NCBI GenBank assembly: GCA_951828515.1
Contig: OX639992.1
Location: 3,326,217-3,390,216 of the forward strand
Direction: 5' to 3'
DNA from: an uncultured Poribacteria bacterium
GTDB lineage: Bacteria; Poribacteria; WGA-4E; WGA-3G
DNA: 64,000 nucleotides
Below are positions 8,741 to 16,683 of the stretch, one piece after another (within the stretch, counting starts at the first letter, position 1; every line of letters begins with the position of its first letter). Under the pieces are notes generated by a model. It was not told the DNA's origin. It searched no databases and was given only the letters and a program-made list of their open reading frames with translations. A program made the translations under genes and the position numbers.

Positions 8741-9259
8741 TTACTCCCTAACCTCCTTTCGAGAAATTAGGGCGGCTCCGATTAACGCGACTAACAGCAG
8801 TACAGAGACGACTTCAAATGGTAGGAGAAATGGTCCGTTCAGAATCAATTCGCCAATGCGTTCTGTTGTCGGTGGAAGCTTGGTGCCATCATCGGTGAGG
8901 TTCTTCCATGCCGGTGTATTCGCAATAACAGTCAAGAGCAGCATGAGCAGTGCCAGCGAAACCACGCCGCCGAGCAGAAGTTGCCCGCGTTCAATACGAA
9001 TGTGCATCTCTAAGCGTCCGCTTGTCATCATGACGCCGAATAGAATGAGAACAAGTATGCCGCCGACGTAGACAATCACTTGTGTTGCGGCAAGAAAATC
9101 AGCCTGTAAAAAGACATAAAGTCCCGCGACACCGAAAAGCGTCACCATGAGCGAAAACGCCGCATGGACAATGTTTCGGACTGTAACAACAACGAGCGCG
9201 GATGCAATTGTCATCAGGGCAAAGCCGTAAAAAATAAAGGTTTTGAGCGTAAATTCCAT
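8741..9259 (-). CDS. nuoJ: NADH-quinone oxidoreductase subunit J
   Basis: Complex I membrane subunit, 172 residues with five membrane segments. The signature AATQVIVYVGGILVLILFGVMM (shown here only in part of its length) carries the pi-bulge helix 3 typical of NuoJ. The start is preceded by the CCGCAAGGTAAAATT repeat at the same 12-nt AAGG-to-ATG distance seen at nuoN. A 46-bp gap with a small GCGAT/ATCGC hairpin separates it from nuoK. Confidence 0.95.
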   Translation of the reverse strand: MEFTLKTFIFYGFALMTIASALVVVTVRNIVHAAFSLMVTLFGVAGLYVFLQADFLAATQVIVYVGGILVLILFGVMMTSGRLEMHIRIERGQLLLGGVVSLALLMLLLTVIANTPAWKNLTDDGTKLPPTTERIGELILNGPFLLPFEVVSVLLLVALIGAALISRKEVRE

Positions 9260-9260
9260 A

Positions 9261-9279
9261 TTTTAATTTTACCTTGCGG
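9261..9279 (-). repeat. start-adjacent CCGCAAGG repeat upstream of nuoJ
   Basis: CCGCAAGGTAAAATTAAAA on the minus strand, ending one base before the nuoJ ATG. The -10-like hexamer here is TAAAAT. Confidence 0.8.
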
Positions 9280-9382
9280 GTCGGTCAGGGAGATTAGATA
9301 CATCACGCTACGCAACGTATATCCGCCCTCCGCTACGCTTACGGGCTACGGATTTGATACTAATACTTTCCCAATTTACCTG

Positions 9383-10102
9383 CTAATCCGCGGCATCCAC
9401 TTCCTCGGTACTCCCTTTATCGTACATCTCCTGCTTGTCAAACTTAAAGATTAAATCTGACCGGTCGAATTTGGAATACTCAATACCTGCGAGTGTATCC
9501 TTCATCGTCAGGCATTCTGTTGGACACACCTCGGTACAAAGCCCACAATACATACAGAGAGACATATCAATATCGAACTGGTCGAGGTAGAAAACAACCG
9601 GGTTTCGGGTGACAACACGCGATACTTCGTCGCTGGAAAAGGTTTGGATTCGATTCTCAATACCTGATGGCTCAAGGCGATCTATGACCTCCTGCGGGCC
9701 TTGGCGAGAGGTGATATTCGTGAGGGTTATCGAATCTTCCGACTTTATCTTTTTATCGTCGCCTTCAATGAGACCGATGATTTCCCGTCCGTCTTTGAGA
9801 TGAACGACGTTCATGCTATCCCAGAGTTGTTCACCTTTCGGGAGTTTAGTGGCATCAATAATGATACAATCGACCGGGCAGATCATCTCGCATTTTTTGC
9901 ATCCGATGCAATCTTCAGTGCGGTTATAAAGCTGCCCGCGATACCCTTTCGGAATCTCCCGGACATTTCGCTTCTTTTCAAAGTCGTGTTCATACGGGTA
10001 TTGATGCGTGACATTCGGTTCAAAAAACTGCCGGATTGTCACCCGCATCCCGACGAGAACGGTATAAACGCCTCTGTAAATGTTTCGTATGTATTTGTCC
10101 AT
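9383..10102 (-). CDS. nuoI: NADH-quinone oxidoreductase subunit I with large insertion
   Basis: Ferredoxin-like subunit that binds clusters N6a and N6b in the peripheral arm. Both 4Fe-4S motifs are present: CIGCKKCEMICP (C65, C68, C71, C75) and CMYCGLCTEVCP (C183, C186, C189, C193). The spacing of 108 residues between C75 and C183 is unusual; about 35-40 is normal in the family. Roughly 70 extra residues (about 95-165) separate the motifs. The insert contains VVHLKDGREIIGLI and ends near SSDEVSRVV, resembling small Sm-like beta domains of the pattern V-x-LKDGR-x-I-x-G. It is preceded by the CCGCAAGG repeat. Confidence 0.93.
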   Translation of the reverse strand: MDKYIRNIYRGVYTVLVGMRVTIRQFFEPNVTHQYPYEHDFEKKRNVREIPKGYRGQLYNRTEDCIGCKKCEMICPVDCIIIDATKLPKGEQLWDSMNVVHLKDGREIIGLIEGDDKKIKSEDSITLTNITSRQGPQEVIDRLEPSGIENRIQTFSSDEVSRVVTRNPVVFYLDQFDIDMSLCMYCGLCTEVCPTECLTMKDTLAGIEYSKFDRSDLIFKFDKQEMYDKGSTEEVDAAD

Positions 10103-10122
10103 TTTTTTAATTTACCTTGCGG
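10103..10122 (-). repeat. start-adjacent CCGCAAGG repeat upstream of nuoI
   Basis: CCGCAAGGTAAATTAAAAAA on the minus strand, running directly into the nuoI ATG with 12 nt between AAGG and ATG. Confidence 0.8.
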
Positions 10123-10260
10123 TTCGGTCAGCTCAGTTTTGCATCTCACGAGCCTTCCCGTAGATCTAGGGAAACACCCAAGCAAAAACCCCTCCGCTAC
10201 GCTTACGGACTACGGATTTTGAGACTTGCCTAAGAGAAACTCTTTGTTAGACGAAAAGCT

Positions 10261-11526
10261 TTAACTCGGTTGGGGTGCGGGTCTCTGTGCGAGACCGCGT
10301 CCAGCGACTTTGTATGCGGCGATAAGTCCAATATAGATAATTGCGCAGCTAATGGCGGTGCTAATCACGGTGTCCTCTGGGAAAATGAGTCCCCAGATGC
10401 CAGTGCCTAAGATGTTAAAGAAGGCGATTGGGATAAAGTATTTCCAACAGAGATTCATCAACTGATCTACCCGTAGGCGCGGCAACGTCCATCTCAACCA
10501 CATCATCAAGAAGACGAGTGCCAAGGATTTGATAACGAAACCGGGGAACCCACCGAGAATATCGTAACCCGGTAAGATGCCTTCCCAACCACCGAGAAAA
10601 AGCGTCACAGCAATTGCGCTCACGGCGAACATGTTAGCATATTCCGCAATGAAGAAAAGTGCGAAGCGCATACCGCTATACTCGGTATGGAAACCCGCCA
10701 CGATTTCAGATTCGGCTTCGGGCAAATCAAACGGTGTCCGGTTTACCTCAGCAATAGAAGAGATAAAGAAAATAAAGAATGCGATAAAGGCAAACGGGGT
10801 TCGGAAAATGAGCCAACTGAAAACGCCATTGGATTGGCTTGCGACAATTTCCCGCATGCTCAAACTTTCGACGAGCATAACAACGGTGAGAATAGAGAGA
10901 CCGAGCGGAATTTCATAACTGACAATCTGAGCGGCGGAGCGGAGCGACCCCAACAGTGACCATTTGCTGTTTGAGGACCAACCCGCCATGATCACCCCCA
11001 TGACAATCACAGAGGAGATCGCCATGATATAGAAGATACCAATATTAAAGTCGCTCACCAATATACCTTGACTGAACGGAATAGCGGCGAAGACAGCGAA
11101 AGAGCAGGCAAAAATGATATAGGGGGCAAGAAGGAAAAGGAGTTTATCGCCTTGTGGGGGGATAAAATCTTCTTTGAAGATGAGTTTTACACCGTCGGCT
11201 AACGTTTGCAGGGTGCCCCACGGTCCGACGCGCATGGGACCCGTTCGGTTCTGAAAACGTGCGGAGACCTTTCGCTCTGCAAGCACCAATACCAAGGGAA
11301 GTAATGGGAAAACTCCAACAAAAACGCCGGCACAGGCAAACATGACGAGAACCGTGCCTATCTCCACAGGAAAATGCGAAGCAACCGCTTCCGGCAACCG
11401 CGGAATTACAACGTTCTGTATAAATTCCTCCGCCCAATTGCGTTGATTCTGTAAGTTTATATTGGGTAAGAAACTTTCAGATATGTTGAAATTTGGGCTT
11501 GCAAACAGTGCCCTAAAATCCGACAT
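10261..11526 (-). CDS. nuoH: NADH-quinone oxidoreductase subunit H
   Basis: Membrane subunit that links the quinone site to the membrane arm; 421 residues with about 8-9 membrane segments. Signatures are ERKVSARFQNRTGPMRVGPWG (cited only as ERKVSARFQNR and GPMRVGPWG), ADGVKLIFKED, and EVNRTPFDLPEAESEIVAGFH in part. The N-terminus is about 50 residues longer than in many homologues (hydrophilic lead MSDFRALFASPNFN). ATG at 11526. It is followed after 158 bp by nuoI. Confidence 0.96.
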   Translation of the reverse strand: MSDFRALFASPNFNISESFLPNINLQNQRNWAEEFIQNVVIPRLPEAVASHFPVEIGTVLVMFACAGVFVGVFPLLPLVLVLAERKVSARFQNRTGPMRVGPWGTLQTLADGVKLIFKEDFIPPQGDKLLFLLAPYIIFACSFAVFAAIPFSQGILVSDFNIGIFYIMAISSVIVMGVIMAGWSSNSKWSLLGSLRSAAQIVSYEIPLGLSILTVVMLVESLSMREIVASQSNGVFSWLIFRTPFAFIAFFIFFISSIAEVNRTPFDLPEAESEIVAGFHTEYSGMRFALFFIAEYANMFAVSAIAVTLFLGGWEGILPGYDILGGFPGFVIKSLALVFLMMWLRWTLPRLRVDQLMNLCWKYFIPIAFFNILGTGIWGLIFPEDTVISTAISCAIIYIGLIAAYKVAGRGLAQRPAPQPS

Positions 11527-11675
11527 CCAATCTCCTTATCTGATTCGGAAATCTGTTATCCCAAAATTAGTATCTGTCTTTTACACTCAGATGCCGTGTA
11601 AGCTATCCTGAAAACAAAAGTTTCCAAATTTGCCAAATTGCTTGCACCATCTTTCAAGTCCCTCATCAAGTGGAT

Positions 11676-12881
11676 TTAGCGATCCACTTCTCCCATTACA
11701 ATATCAATACTGCCGATAATCGCGATAATATCTGCTACCATCAAACCTCGACTGAGTTCCTGCAGTGCGCTCAAAGCACTGAAACAGGGGGAACGTCCCT
11801 TGAGACGGACCGGCTTCGGTGTGCCGTCGCTGACAATGTAGAATCCGAGTTCACCGCGCGGGGCTTCACTGCGGAAATAGATTTCGCCTTTCGGTGGACG
11901 GACGGCTTTTAAATCTGCCATCACTGGACCACCGGGGAGTCCTTCCGCTAAAATCTGTCGTACAATCCGGATAGACTCTTTCATTTCATCCATGCGTATT
12001 TTGTATCGACTCCAGCAATCCCCAACGACCGATCCTAATTCTGGTACGTCCACAGCAACAGGCACATCAAAGTCAAACCTGTCGTAAATAGAGTAGGGTT
12101 CGTCTCGCCGCAGATCCCAATCAACACCGGAACCGCGAAGGTTCGGACCTGTCGCACCGTAGCTGAGTGCCATTTCTGCTGACATGACGGCGACCCGCGT
12201 CGTGCGCTCGGCGAAGATGCTGTTTTTTGTCAAAAGTTCGTTATACTCGTCAATCAACGGTTCAAAGTAGTCTAAAAATGCTTCGATCTCATCCAAAAAA
12301 TTCTGTTCGGTAATAGAACCCGGCTCCATAGGAATAATTTCGGAAACCCCGCCAATGCGTATATAGTTATAGGTGAGCCGTGCGCCGCACACTTTCTCGA
12401 AGAGCAGGAGTAAGCGTTCCCGATCCCGGAAAGCGTAGAGAAACGGGGTAAATGCGCCGATGTCCATCCCGTAGGTTCCAAAAGAGAGGAGATGGCTCGC
12501 AATACGATTCAATTCACAGATAAGTACCCGTAAGTATTCCGCTCGTTCTGGTACCTCGAATTCCTTGCTTTCATCTGCCTTCAACAATTTCTCGACGGCG
12601 AGACAGAATCCCCAATTCTGGTTCATCGCTGCCACGTAATCCATTCGGTCGGTAAAGGGAATAATTTGGGGGTAGGAGAGATTCTCGGAGTGCTTCTCAA
12701 AACAGCGATGCAGATAGCCGATGTGTGGAATTGCTTCCCGAACGACTTCACCATCCAGTTTCAATTCCAAGCGTAACACACCGTGCGTGCTTGGATGCTG
12801 AGGTCCCATATTGACAACCATTTCATCGGCGAACGGTTTGAGTTCTATAATTTTGCTTTCAGTCTGTGGTGTCGTTTCCAT
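11676..12881 (-). CDS. nuoD: NADH-quinone oxidoreductase subunit D
   Basis: The 49-kDa subunit that forms the quinone pocket together with NuoB; 401 residues. Motifs are NMGPQHPSTHGVLRLEL, the HRGLEK-like region here reading IGYLHRCFEKHSE, and ATGPNLRGSGVDWDLRRDEPY in part. The C-terminal end is IIGSIDIVMGEVDR as expected. It is a stand-alone NuoD, not a NuoCD fusion. Its start is preceded by two tandem copies of the CCGCAAGG repeat. Confidence 0.97.
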   Translation of the reverse strand: METTPQTESKIIELKPFADEMVVNMGPQHPSTHGVLRLELKLDGEVVREAIPHIGYLHRCFEKHSENLSYPQIIPFTDRMDYVAAMNQNWGFCLAVEKLLKADESKEFEVPERAEYLRVLICELNRIASHLLSFGTYGMDIGAFTPFLYAFRDRERLLLLFEKVCGARLTYNYIRIGGVSEIIPMEPGSITEQNFLDEIEAFLDYFEPLIDEYNELLTKNSIFAERTTRVAVMSAEMALSYGATGPNLRGSGVDWDLRRDEPYSIYDRFDFDVPVAVDVPELGSVVGDCWSRYKIRMDEMKESIRIVRQILAEGLPGGPVMADLKAVRPPKGEIYFRSEAPRGELGFYIVSDGTPKPVRLKGRSPCFSALSALQELSRGLMVADIIAIIGSIDIVMGEVDR

Positions 12882-12882
12882 T

Positions 12883-12922
12883 CTTTAATTTTACCTTGCG
12901 GACTTTTAATTTTACCTTGCGG
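12883..12922 (-). repeat. two tandem CCGCAAGG repeats upstream of nuoD
   Basis: Copy one (12883-12901) abuts the nuoD start. Copy two (12904-12922) follows directly as CCGCAAGGTAAAATTAAAA on the minus strand. Direct tandem copies show local duplication of the unit. Confidence 0.8.
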
Positions 12923-13316
12923 TTAAAGCAGGGCAGTTTGGTTTATGACGGTCTTTTCTTAAATCCGCTTTCCACTTCGTTTCAAGCTGCGTTTCTTTTT
13001 ACGTAGGACTTACGCGTTCTCTCCTAATTTTTGGACTTTACCCGTATATATGATACCACTTTTGCCATTTAATGTCAAATCTTAACCTGTTTTTTCAGGG
13101 AAGGTTTATGTTGTAATTTGCCTACCATTCCCATAGGAAAATGTTACACTACTGTAACATTGCATGCTTAGCATTCACGTCCCATAAACCTACGTCCTGC
13201 CTGAGTTTGGAAACGTTTTGGGTTCTGTGATTCGCTGCGAAAAAAGCGAAAAAAGATTAAAAGTGTAACATTTTCTGTGTAGCGTCACACAAAACGAAAA
13301 CTCAATCTCTCTATAC
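12923..13316. other. nuoC-nuoD gap without gene
   Basis: About 400 bp with no supported gene. It holds a relic of the MITE end (TAGGACTTACGCG at about 13014), a perfect 8-bp-arm palindrome (13141-13160) and a second GTGTAACAT near 13262. A 90-codon open frame at 13190-13462 overlaps nuoC on the same strand in another frame and is not supported. Confidence 0.6.
13141..13160. promoter_or_regulatory. palindrome ATGTTACA-N4-TGTAACAT
   Basis: Perfect inverted repeat with 8-bp arms and a CTAC centre, and a further half site TGTAACAT at about 13263-13270. The layout would suit a dimeric repressor site, but no regulator is identified, and it lies in a repeat-rich gap inside the nuo cluster. Confidence 0.35.
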
Positions 13317-13802
13317 CTAATAAGGCACACGCATACCGCGATAGAATTCAGGTTCCGTGTAATCCTTACGTAGGGGGTATCCCTCCCAATCATCGGGGAG
13401 CAGGATGCGGCGGAGATCGCTGTGTCCCTCGAATAGAATTCCGTAGAGATCATAAGCTTCACGTTCGTGCCAATCTGCGGTTTTCCATATATGCGAAACG
13501 CTTGAGAGACGCGGATCGGTTTTCGGGACCGTCGTTTTCAGAACTACGCTATGCCGGTGTTGCATGGCATAGATATGATAAACGATAGCAAAATCTTCAT
13601 CCTTGGCACTCAAATCAACACCACTGAGACACATCAGGGAATCAAATGCCAATGTGTCGGTTTCGGCGAGATATTGGCACACATCGGCGATGACTGAGGG
13701 GGCAATGTGTATGTTTGGGTCACCAGCGAGTTCGGTATCAAAACCGAGGATGGCTTCACCGAACTGTTTGGTTAGAACTTCATAGATTTCTTCTATTTTC
13801 AC
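13317..13802 (-). CDS. nuoC: NADH-quinone oxidoreductase subunit C
   Basis: The 30-kDa peripheral-arm subunit, 161 residues. Family signature HIWKTADWHEREAYDLYGI followed by HSDLRRILLPDDWEGYPLRK, with the conserved DW..REAYD and P..W.G.PLRKD features. The start is GTG at 13802 with AGGA four to five bases upstream. It is separated from nuoD by a 435-bp repeat-rich gap, which is unusual for this pair. Confidence 0.96.
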   Translation of the reverse strand: MKIEEIYEVLTKQFGEAILGFDTELAGDPNIHIAPSVIADVCQYLAETDTLAFDSLMCLSGVDLSAKDEDFAIVYHIYAMQHRHSVVLKTTVPKTDPRLSSVSHIWKTADWHEREAYDLYGILFEGHSDLRRILLPDDWEGYPLRKDYTEPEFYRGMRVPY

Positions 13803-13862
13803 GTACTTCCTGCTCCATGATCGCGATTACGAATCACGCTTACCGTTGAACGAACTGGTATT

Positions 13863-14447
13863 TTAGGCGGTAGTTTCAGTCTCATCGCCTTCTTCGGCAG
13901 TTTCAGTACCTTCAATTTCGTACCACTCAGTTTTGGTGAAGAGTCTCTTTAGGAACGGTACATGATCGCGTTTCGCAACAGTCTGGGTTTTAATCTTCTC
14001 TTGTAACTTGAGCAACCCTTCAATAAGTGCTTCTGGGCGCGGTGGACACCCAGGCACATAAACATCAACAGGGATAATCCGATCAACGCCTTTGAGGACG
14101 TGGTATCCGTGTTGCCAATAGGGGCCGCCGCTGGTAGCGCAACTGCCCATCGAAATGACATATTTCGGTTCCGGCATCTGTTCATAAAGGCGTTTGATTC
14201 GGGTTGCCATTTTGAGTGTTACCGTGCCGGAGATCACCATGAGATCGGATTGACGCGGTGTCGCGCGCGGCACACCTGCCCCGAAACGGTCGAGGTCGTA
14301 GTTGGAGGCGGCAGTCGCCATAAATTCAATGGCACAACAGGCGAGTCCGAACGTCATGGGCCAGAGGGCGGAGGAACGTGCCCAGTTGGCGACGGCATCA
14401 ACTGAAGTAACAATAATGTTTTTATCCAGTTTCTCATCAATTATCAT
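13863..14447 (-). CDS. nuoB: NADH-quinone oxidoreductase subunit B
   Basis: PSST subunit that binds the terminal cluster N2; 194 residues. The ligand cysteines are in [11 protein letters not shown] (tandem CC), [10 protein letters not shown] and [12 protein letters not shown], as in the family. The C-terminal tail beyond about residue 165 is acidic and family-variable. The ATG at 14447 lies inside the end of nuoA (11-nt overlap), so the two are translationally coupled. Confidence 0.97.
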   Translation of the reverse strand: MIIDEKLDKNIIVTSVDAVANWARSSALWPMTFGLACCAIEFMATAASNYDLDRFGAGVPRATPRQSDLMVISGTVTLKMATRIKRLYEQMPEPKYVISMGSCATSGGPYWQHGYHVLKGVDRIIPVDVYVPGCPPRPEALIEGLLKLQEKIKTQTVAKRDHVPFLKRLFTKTEWYEIEGTETAEEGDETETTA

Positions 14448-14847
14448 AACTTTCTTCCCTCCGGACGGATTGGACTTCCAACTGCGTGGATCGGATCCAC
14501 TCCAGATCTCCTTTTGCCCAGACGTATGCCAGCCCGACTAACAGAATAGCGATGAAAACGAGCATCTCCAGAAATGCGAAAAGCCCGAAATCCCGGAAAA
14601 CAACTGCCCACGGGAAAAGGAACACAGTTTCCACATCAAAGATTAGGAAAATGAGCGCGATAACGTAGAAGCGGGTGTTAAACTTGATCCGCGTATCACC
14701 GATCGGATCTTCACCGCATTCATAGGGGATATACTTTTCGCCTGAGAACAGCTTGGTATGCAGGAGGCGAGAGACAGTAAGGTTTAGGACGACAAATACA
14801 CAGCCAACAATCAAGAAGATTAGCACATTTGCGAAGTTAAAAAGCAT
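14437..14847 (-). CDS. nuoA: NADH-quinone oxidoreductase subunit A
   Basis: Small complex I membrane subunit of 136 residues with three membrane segments. The conserved loop [20 protein letters not shown] and the second helix [21 protein letters not shown] (quoted in part) with its ExxxxFPW feature identify it. It is the first gene of the nuo operon, 60-odd nt downstream of a clear promoter. Confidence 0.97.
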   Translation of the reverse strand: MLFNFANVLIFLIVGCVFVVLNLTVSRLLHTKLFSGEKYIPYECGEDPIGDTRIKFNTRFYVIALIFLIFDVETVFLFPWAVVFRDFGLFAFLEMLVFIAILLVGLAYVWAKGDLEWIRSTQLEVQSVRREESYDN

Positions 14848-14915
14848 CTTGGATTATCCTTGGGAACCGCGATATCGCGAAAACTTTCGTGCCTATTACG
14901 ATTTCATTGATTAAA

Positions 14916-14944
14916 ATTATATATCATTTTTCACTAATTTGCAA
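14916..14944 (-). promoter_or_regulatory. sigma70-like promoter of the nuo operon
   Basis: On the minus strand TTGCAA (14939-14944), a 17-bp spacer and TATAAT (14916-14921). The inferred start near 14909 leaves a leader of about 62 nt before nuoA. Confidence 0.75.
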
Positions 14945-15146
14945 GTAAAATTTTTAACGGACGCGAGGGCATTGAGTTCATACCTACTTTTCACGAGAAC
15001 GCCTCTCCAACGTCTGGATTTAGTCTTGGCATTTGATTTCACCCCATGTGGTTGTTAGCAACTGCGGTTGCGGTGAAACGGGCAAAGCTGAAAGTTTTGC
15101 GGCGTACTCGCCCAGATGCGACGTGCATCACGCTACAAAACTTGGA
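14945..15146. other. gap between lipoprotein gene and nuo promoter
   Basis: About 200 bp without a gene. TTTCACC and GGTGAAA (about 15038-15077) form an inverted repeat around a GTTGTTAGCAACTGC-type small stem. No open frame of note. Confidence 0.4.
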
Positions 15147-15872
15147 TTATTCTATTGTCAGGGCAACAGTGTTGGATGTGAGCGATGCCTTACCGAGCAG
15201 TGATTTGACGGGCAGATAAATATTGTTGGACTTCTTTTCAAGGCGTTTAATCTGTTGCTGGAGATCGTTCACTGCGGAACGTTTGTCTGCAGCGGAAACG
15301 TGTGCGTCTGAGACCTTCTGAATCCGCTTAATTTCCTCCTCTAATTCTATCACTTCTGGATGCCGCTTCTTCAAAAAGTCTCGGTAAACCGGTAACGCCA
15401 TCGTGAGTGTGATTGTGTAATTGCCTTTCTGAAATTCATAGTATTTTCGCAAATCCTCTAAGGGGACGACTTGTGTTGTGGCAGATTCCAGTTCAAATCC
15501 TCGGATACACTGGACAGATTTACTCCCTTTTTCGATGAAAATTTCTTCTGTGCTGGGCGGTGTAATTGAACGTTTGGGTTCAACAATGTTGCCGTTGGTA
15601 TCGGTTACTTTCAAGTGTGTGAACACACTGGATGTTGCAACACTGATAAAAGGAACGAGCAGATTAAACTCTCCGCCCCGAATACCGAGTTCAAGTGGGA
15701 TAGCCTCTTTAGAGGTGTAAGTCGACTTAGACGTTTTAAGAGAGAGGATAACACCTGAAGTAGCAGTCGCTACATCGGTTGGTGAAGATTGGGTCTGCAA
15801 ACTTGTGATGCAGCCTGCCGTGCTAAAAATCAGAAGTAGATAAGAAAGCGCGAGATTTTTAAATGTTTTCAT
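15147..15872 (-). CDS. putative lipoprotein, paralogue of the adjacent one
   Basis: A 241-residue protein with a lipoprotein signal (positively charged start, hydrophobic core, lipobox STAGC at about residue 21). The mature part has a beta-rich domain beginning LKTSKSTYTSKEAIPLELGI, then a helical charged segment (about 165-215, EVIELEEEIKRIQKV) likely to form a coiled coil, and ends NIYLPVKSLLGKASLTSNTV. It is clearly paralogous along its whole length to the protein encoded at 15885-16664, 12 bases upstream, so this is a tandem duplication. The beta domain looks like an extracellular Ig-like or intermolecular-binding fold, but I do not recognise a named family. Confidence 0.8.
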   Translation of the reverse strand: MKTFKNLALSYLLLIFSTAGCITSLQTQSSPTDVATATSGVILSLKTSKSTYTSKEAIPLELGIRGGEFNLLVPFISVATSSVFTHLKVTDTNGNIVEPKRSITPPSTEEIFIEKGSKSVQCIRGFELESATTQVVPLEDLRKYYEFQKGNYTITLTMALPVYRDFLKKRHPEVIELEEEIKRIQKVSDAHVSAADKRSAVNDLQQQIKRLEKKSNNIYLPVKSLLGKASLTSNTVALTIE

Positions 15873-15884
15873 GGAGAATGTTCC

Positions 15885-16664
15885 TTACTCTATCATTATT
15901 GTGATCTCGTTGGAGACAAGGGGTGCCTTCCCACGCCGCGATTTGACGGGTAGGTAAATGTCCTTCACCTCATCCTTGTGTCTCTCTTTAATAAATTTAA
16001 TCTGTTCTTGGTAATAGTTGAGAGCGTCCTGCTTTGCAGCGGTTTGAAGATTCGGGTCGCTCTGAATTCGTGCCAGATCCCGTTGCAACTCAACCACTTC
16101 TGGGTGTTCCTCGATTATGGATTCCCGGTAAACCTCCAACTCAATTGCAAGCGTTACGGCGTAAGTGCCGGGTTGTAACTGATAGTATCGCTGAATATCT
16201 TTCAGTGTCAGTTCCTGATTCGCGTCTGCTTTGAAGTCAAATCCGTGAATACATCGGATGGATTTTCCGTCTTGCTTTACATATTTCTGTGGGTTTTCTT
16301 GTGTAATCGCTCGCTTCGGTTCAATAATTTGCCCATTTGTGTCCGTCACTGTTATCTGCGTAAAGGCACCCTTTGTCGCAACACTAAAAGAAGGCACGAG
16401 AAGGTCAAATTTACCGTTCTGAATATTGAGTTCAAGCGGGATCTCTTCCTTGGCAGTATAACTTGTTTTAGGGGTCGAGAGTTGGAGTTCCACGAGCGGA
16501 CGTGGTGATTCTTCCGTCTCTGCTGTGGTGGAAGCAGGCGCGTCGGTTGCTGTTTGCATCGACTGCATATTTCCGAGGCACCCAGCAAGGGTAAAGACAA
16601 GTAGAAAGAGATAAGGATAAATAAATTTTGAGGTAATTTGCTTGTCAAGATTGCGAGGTATCAT
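15885..16664 (-). CDS. putative lipoprotein, paralogue of the adjacent one
   Basis: A 259-residue predicted lipoprotein, lipobox TLAGC at about residue 29 after a hydrophobic core. It shares with its downstream neighbour the segments PLELNIQNGKFDLLVPSFSV, VTDTNGQIIEPKRAIT, a conserved CIHGF cysteine motif and the ending DIYLPVKSRRGKAPLVSNEI. A charged helical segment (about 185-230) precedes that ending. Together they form a two-gene unit, probably anchored in the outer or inner membrane and facing the periplasm. The function is unknown. Confidence 0.8.
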   Translation of the reverse strand: MIPRNLDKQITSKFIYPYLFLLVFTLAGCLGNMQSMQTATDAPASTTAETEESPRPLVELQLSTPKTSYTAKEEIPLELNIQNGKFDLLVPSFSVATKGAFTQITVTDTNGQIIEPKRAITQENPQKYVKQDGKSIRCIHGFDFKADANQELTLKDIQRYYQLQPGTYAVTLAIELEVYRESIIEEHPEVVELQRDLARIQSDPNLQTAAKQDALNYYQEQIKFIKERHKDEVKDIYLPVKSRRGKAPLVSNEITIMIE

Positions 16665-16683
16665 TTGTCACTCCTGATATGTT

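Noticed and set aside
13190-13462. 90-codon frame overlapping nuoC
   Set aside because: Shadow on the same strand in another frame; no family features and it overlaps a certain gene.
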